A stretch of DNA of 64,000 nucleotides from Isoetes taiwanensis (taxonomy: Eukaryota; Streptophyta; Lycopodiopsida; Isoetales; Isoetaceae), in the NCBI GenBank assembly GCA_021234155.1, contig JAJEKV010000103.1, positions 3,226,001 through 3,290,000 of the forward strand, in the 5' to 3' direction. Below the pieces are notes generated by a model, which saw only the letters and a list, made by a program, of their open reading frames with translations, searched no databases and was not told the origin of the DNA. This document shows, piece by piece, positions 62,325-64,000 of the stretch; position 1 is the first letter of the stretch, and each line of letters begins with the position of its first letter. Both the position numbers and the translations under genes were made by a program.

Positions 62325-63040
62325 TGTTAGAGCCTGAACTTTAACTTTGTAAGAAGGATGGAAAACCAATACTCCAAGCTTCAATTTACCAAATCTATGT
62401 AACGCACAACATCCTCTCCATAGCTAGATCAAGCAAAATACTCTCTCTCAACACATCGTCTCTCTATTCTTCTCTCTCTGCTCAGATAATACAGTGATGA
62501 TAATCCCTCCTACAGTGATGATACAGTGCGTATATCCCTCCATATATGGTATACAATCTCCTATACCACCTCAATAGTGGTGAGTATGGCGAGTGGTGAC
62601 TGTGGTGACCGTGGTGACCACCCCAACAGTGGCGACCACAGTGGGAAAATGTGCCACTCCGTGGCGGAGAACCCACACCAAAATATACTAATATGGTCCT
62701 TGGGACATGTCCTCAAATGACACATTTACATGTATGTTTATAAAGAAATTACCCTCCTAAAATCCAAATAACTGGTACAAAACAAATTGGTCCAAAATGA
62801 TAGTGACGAAACAAAACCTCTGTAACTGTGGCAAACTTTGAAAGCTGATATCTTGAGTTCTATAACTCTGTTTGACCTGCACCATAGCTCGTTGGATTCG
62901 TATCGCCGAAACACATCTTTTGATGTAAGATAGATTGTGTATTATGGAACTGTCACCGTCTATTTTTACAGAAAAACGACCTGTTGTAGCCCAAAAGTTC
63001 TCCACAAATTCTTTGTCATTGGAGCTATGCCAAATCTGAA
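62325..63040 (-). mobile_element. Probable 3' LTR region of a second gypsy element
   Basis: The plus strand reads TGTTAGAGCC at 62325, so the minus strand ends in CTAACA, a typical LTR end. It follows the end of a minus-strand gypsy integrase (63045). A GTGGTGACC-rich short repeat lies at about 62575-62650. The exact LTR start is not resolved. Confidence 0.45.
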
Positions 63041-63044
63041 TCCC

Positions 63045-64000
63045 TTAGAATAGCACTTCTCTTTCAAAATAAGGCCTGAGATCCTTGCCATTTCTAGGAT
63101 TAGGCAACAATTCCCCTTCTGGAGTCATCAAGTAGAAAGCCCCACCTGGTACCTCTTTATCAATCAGAAATGGGCCTTCCCATGGGCTTTGAAATTTAGA
63201 TAGATGCTGGTTAGTGGTCCTGCACAACACCAATTGCCCTTCGTCAAATGGATTGACAACCTGTAACTTGTCTTTCATAAGCTTTACTTTTTATTTATGC
63301 CTCATATTGAAGTCTGCTGCTTCTTGTCTCATCTCTTGCAATTGCAACAAATCATCCATCCTATTATGCACTTGATTTGGAGTTGGAACTTCTCCTAAAT
63401 TCTCATAATAAGGTAGCTCCACAAATGAACACAAAGGAATGTCCAAATGAATAGGCATCACAGCTTGCACTCCATAAACCAATTCAAATGGTGTAAATCC
63501 TGTAGCCAACTTGTAAGTACACCTGAAACTCCATAAAGCACCTGTCAAGGCTTCATGCCAATTTCTTTGATTATCCTTCACTGTTTTAGCCAAGATAACT
63601 TTCAAAATTTTGTTAGTAGACTCCTTGCCCATGTCCCTGTGGATAATAAGCAGAAGCTTATACATGTTGAACACCAATCTTTTTACGTTAGCCCGGGCTA
63701 CTACTTTCCCCATGAAATGAGTTCGATTAGACAAAAGAATGATTAGAACACCAAACCGAGAAATCAAATTATGATAAAGAAAGCTTGTGGGGTTTTTTTG
63801 TAGCATGCTTTGCTGGAATCGCTTCTACCCACTTCGTAAACATGCATGTGGCTGCCAAGATATACTTATGACCTTTGGAAGATGGAGGATTGATAGGCCT
63901 AAATATGAAACGGAACAACGCTCAAAATAGGATGGAATGTCATATTATTATGGCTGTTAATTGTTTATGCCTTTGACACTTCTCACATTTGCTAACAAAG
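63045..64000 (-). mobile_element. Ty3/gypsy integrase fragment, decayed, runs off the window
   Basis: Minus strand, from the right edge: KCEKCQRHKQ (zinc-binding Cys pair, about 63990), LISRFGV with a degraded second-Asp motif, and GKESTNKIL (conserved Glu, about 63635). NWHEALTGALWSFRCTYK, TGFTPFELVYGVQAVMPIHLDIP and the C-terminal SPWEGPFLIDKEVPGGAFYL ending LPNPRNGKDLRPYF (GPY/F-like region, 63278-63045) follow. Stops and the lost Asp show that it is inactive. It is a different lineage from the element at 52795. Confidence 0.85.

Overview
This window looks like nuclear DNA of a land plant with a large, repeat-rich genome. The evidence is an intron-containing DEM/CYPRO4-type (VID27 family) gene, an F-box gene, a decayed PPR gene, L1-type LINEs and Ty3/gypsy retrotransposons, with long microsatellites between them. 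I cannot name the species. The PPR remnant and repeat style would fit a fern, lycophyte or gymnosperm, but that is a guess. Nothing bacterial, organellar, rRNA or CRISPR was seen.

Layout. 1-1768: decayed LINE RT ending in a (TC)n(CA)n tail. 3888-4213: a second copy of the same LINE 3' end, with a (TTC)n tail. 4214-13154: three tandem units of about 3.1 kb whose borders are TTC microsatellites; unit 1 keeps one open, exon-like segment on the minus strand. 15045-17321: the DEM-like gene (two exons, 629 residues), the best-supported host gene. 19130-23553: three L1-type LINE fragments in alternating orientation. 23555-27660 and 28480-41030: two copies of one LINE/SINE-derived segment. The second copy contains a 7.2-kb block (33223-40392) with an intact F-box gene and a PPR pseudogene; the first copy lacks this block. 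44400-45900: a CACGTG-rich promoter-like stretch, a candidate small spliced gene and GC-rich tandem repeats.

45886-60220 holds a third, inverted copy of the same repeat. It is split by two nested insertions: a 5.2-kb non-coding element with short inverted ends (46375-51606), and a 6.7-kb Ty3/gypsy element with two LTRs and a perfect 5-bp target duplication (52795-59528). The Ty3 element has lost its protease active site and carries frameshifts, so it cannot be autonomous. 60660-62210 carries minus-strand exons of an FCP1-like HAD phosphatase gene with one frameshift. An LTR-like end (62325) and a second gypsy integrase fragment run off the right edge.

The most unusual signal that ordinary annotation would miss is a perfect palindrome (arm TTCTCGACTCG and its complement). 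It recurs complete or in part eight times, clustered at 45.4-45.9 kb and 60.4-62.3 kb, beside both candidate genes, and once exactly at the breakpoint of a truncated LINE. I found no complete new defence or catalytic system. The interest lies in repeat architecture, gene presence/absence between duplicates, and this palindrome family.
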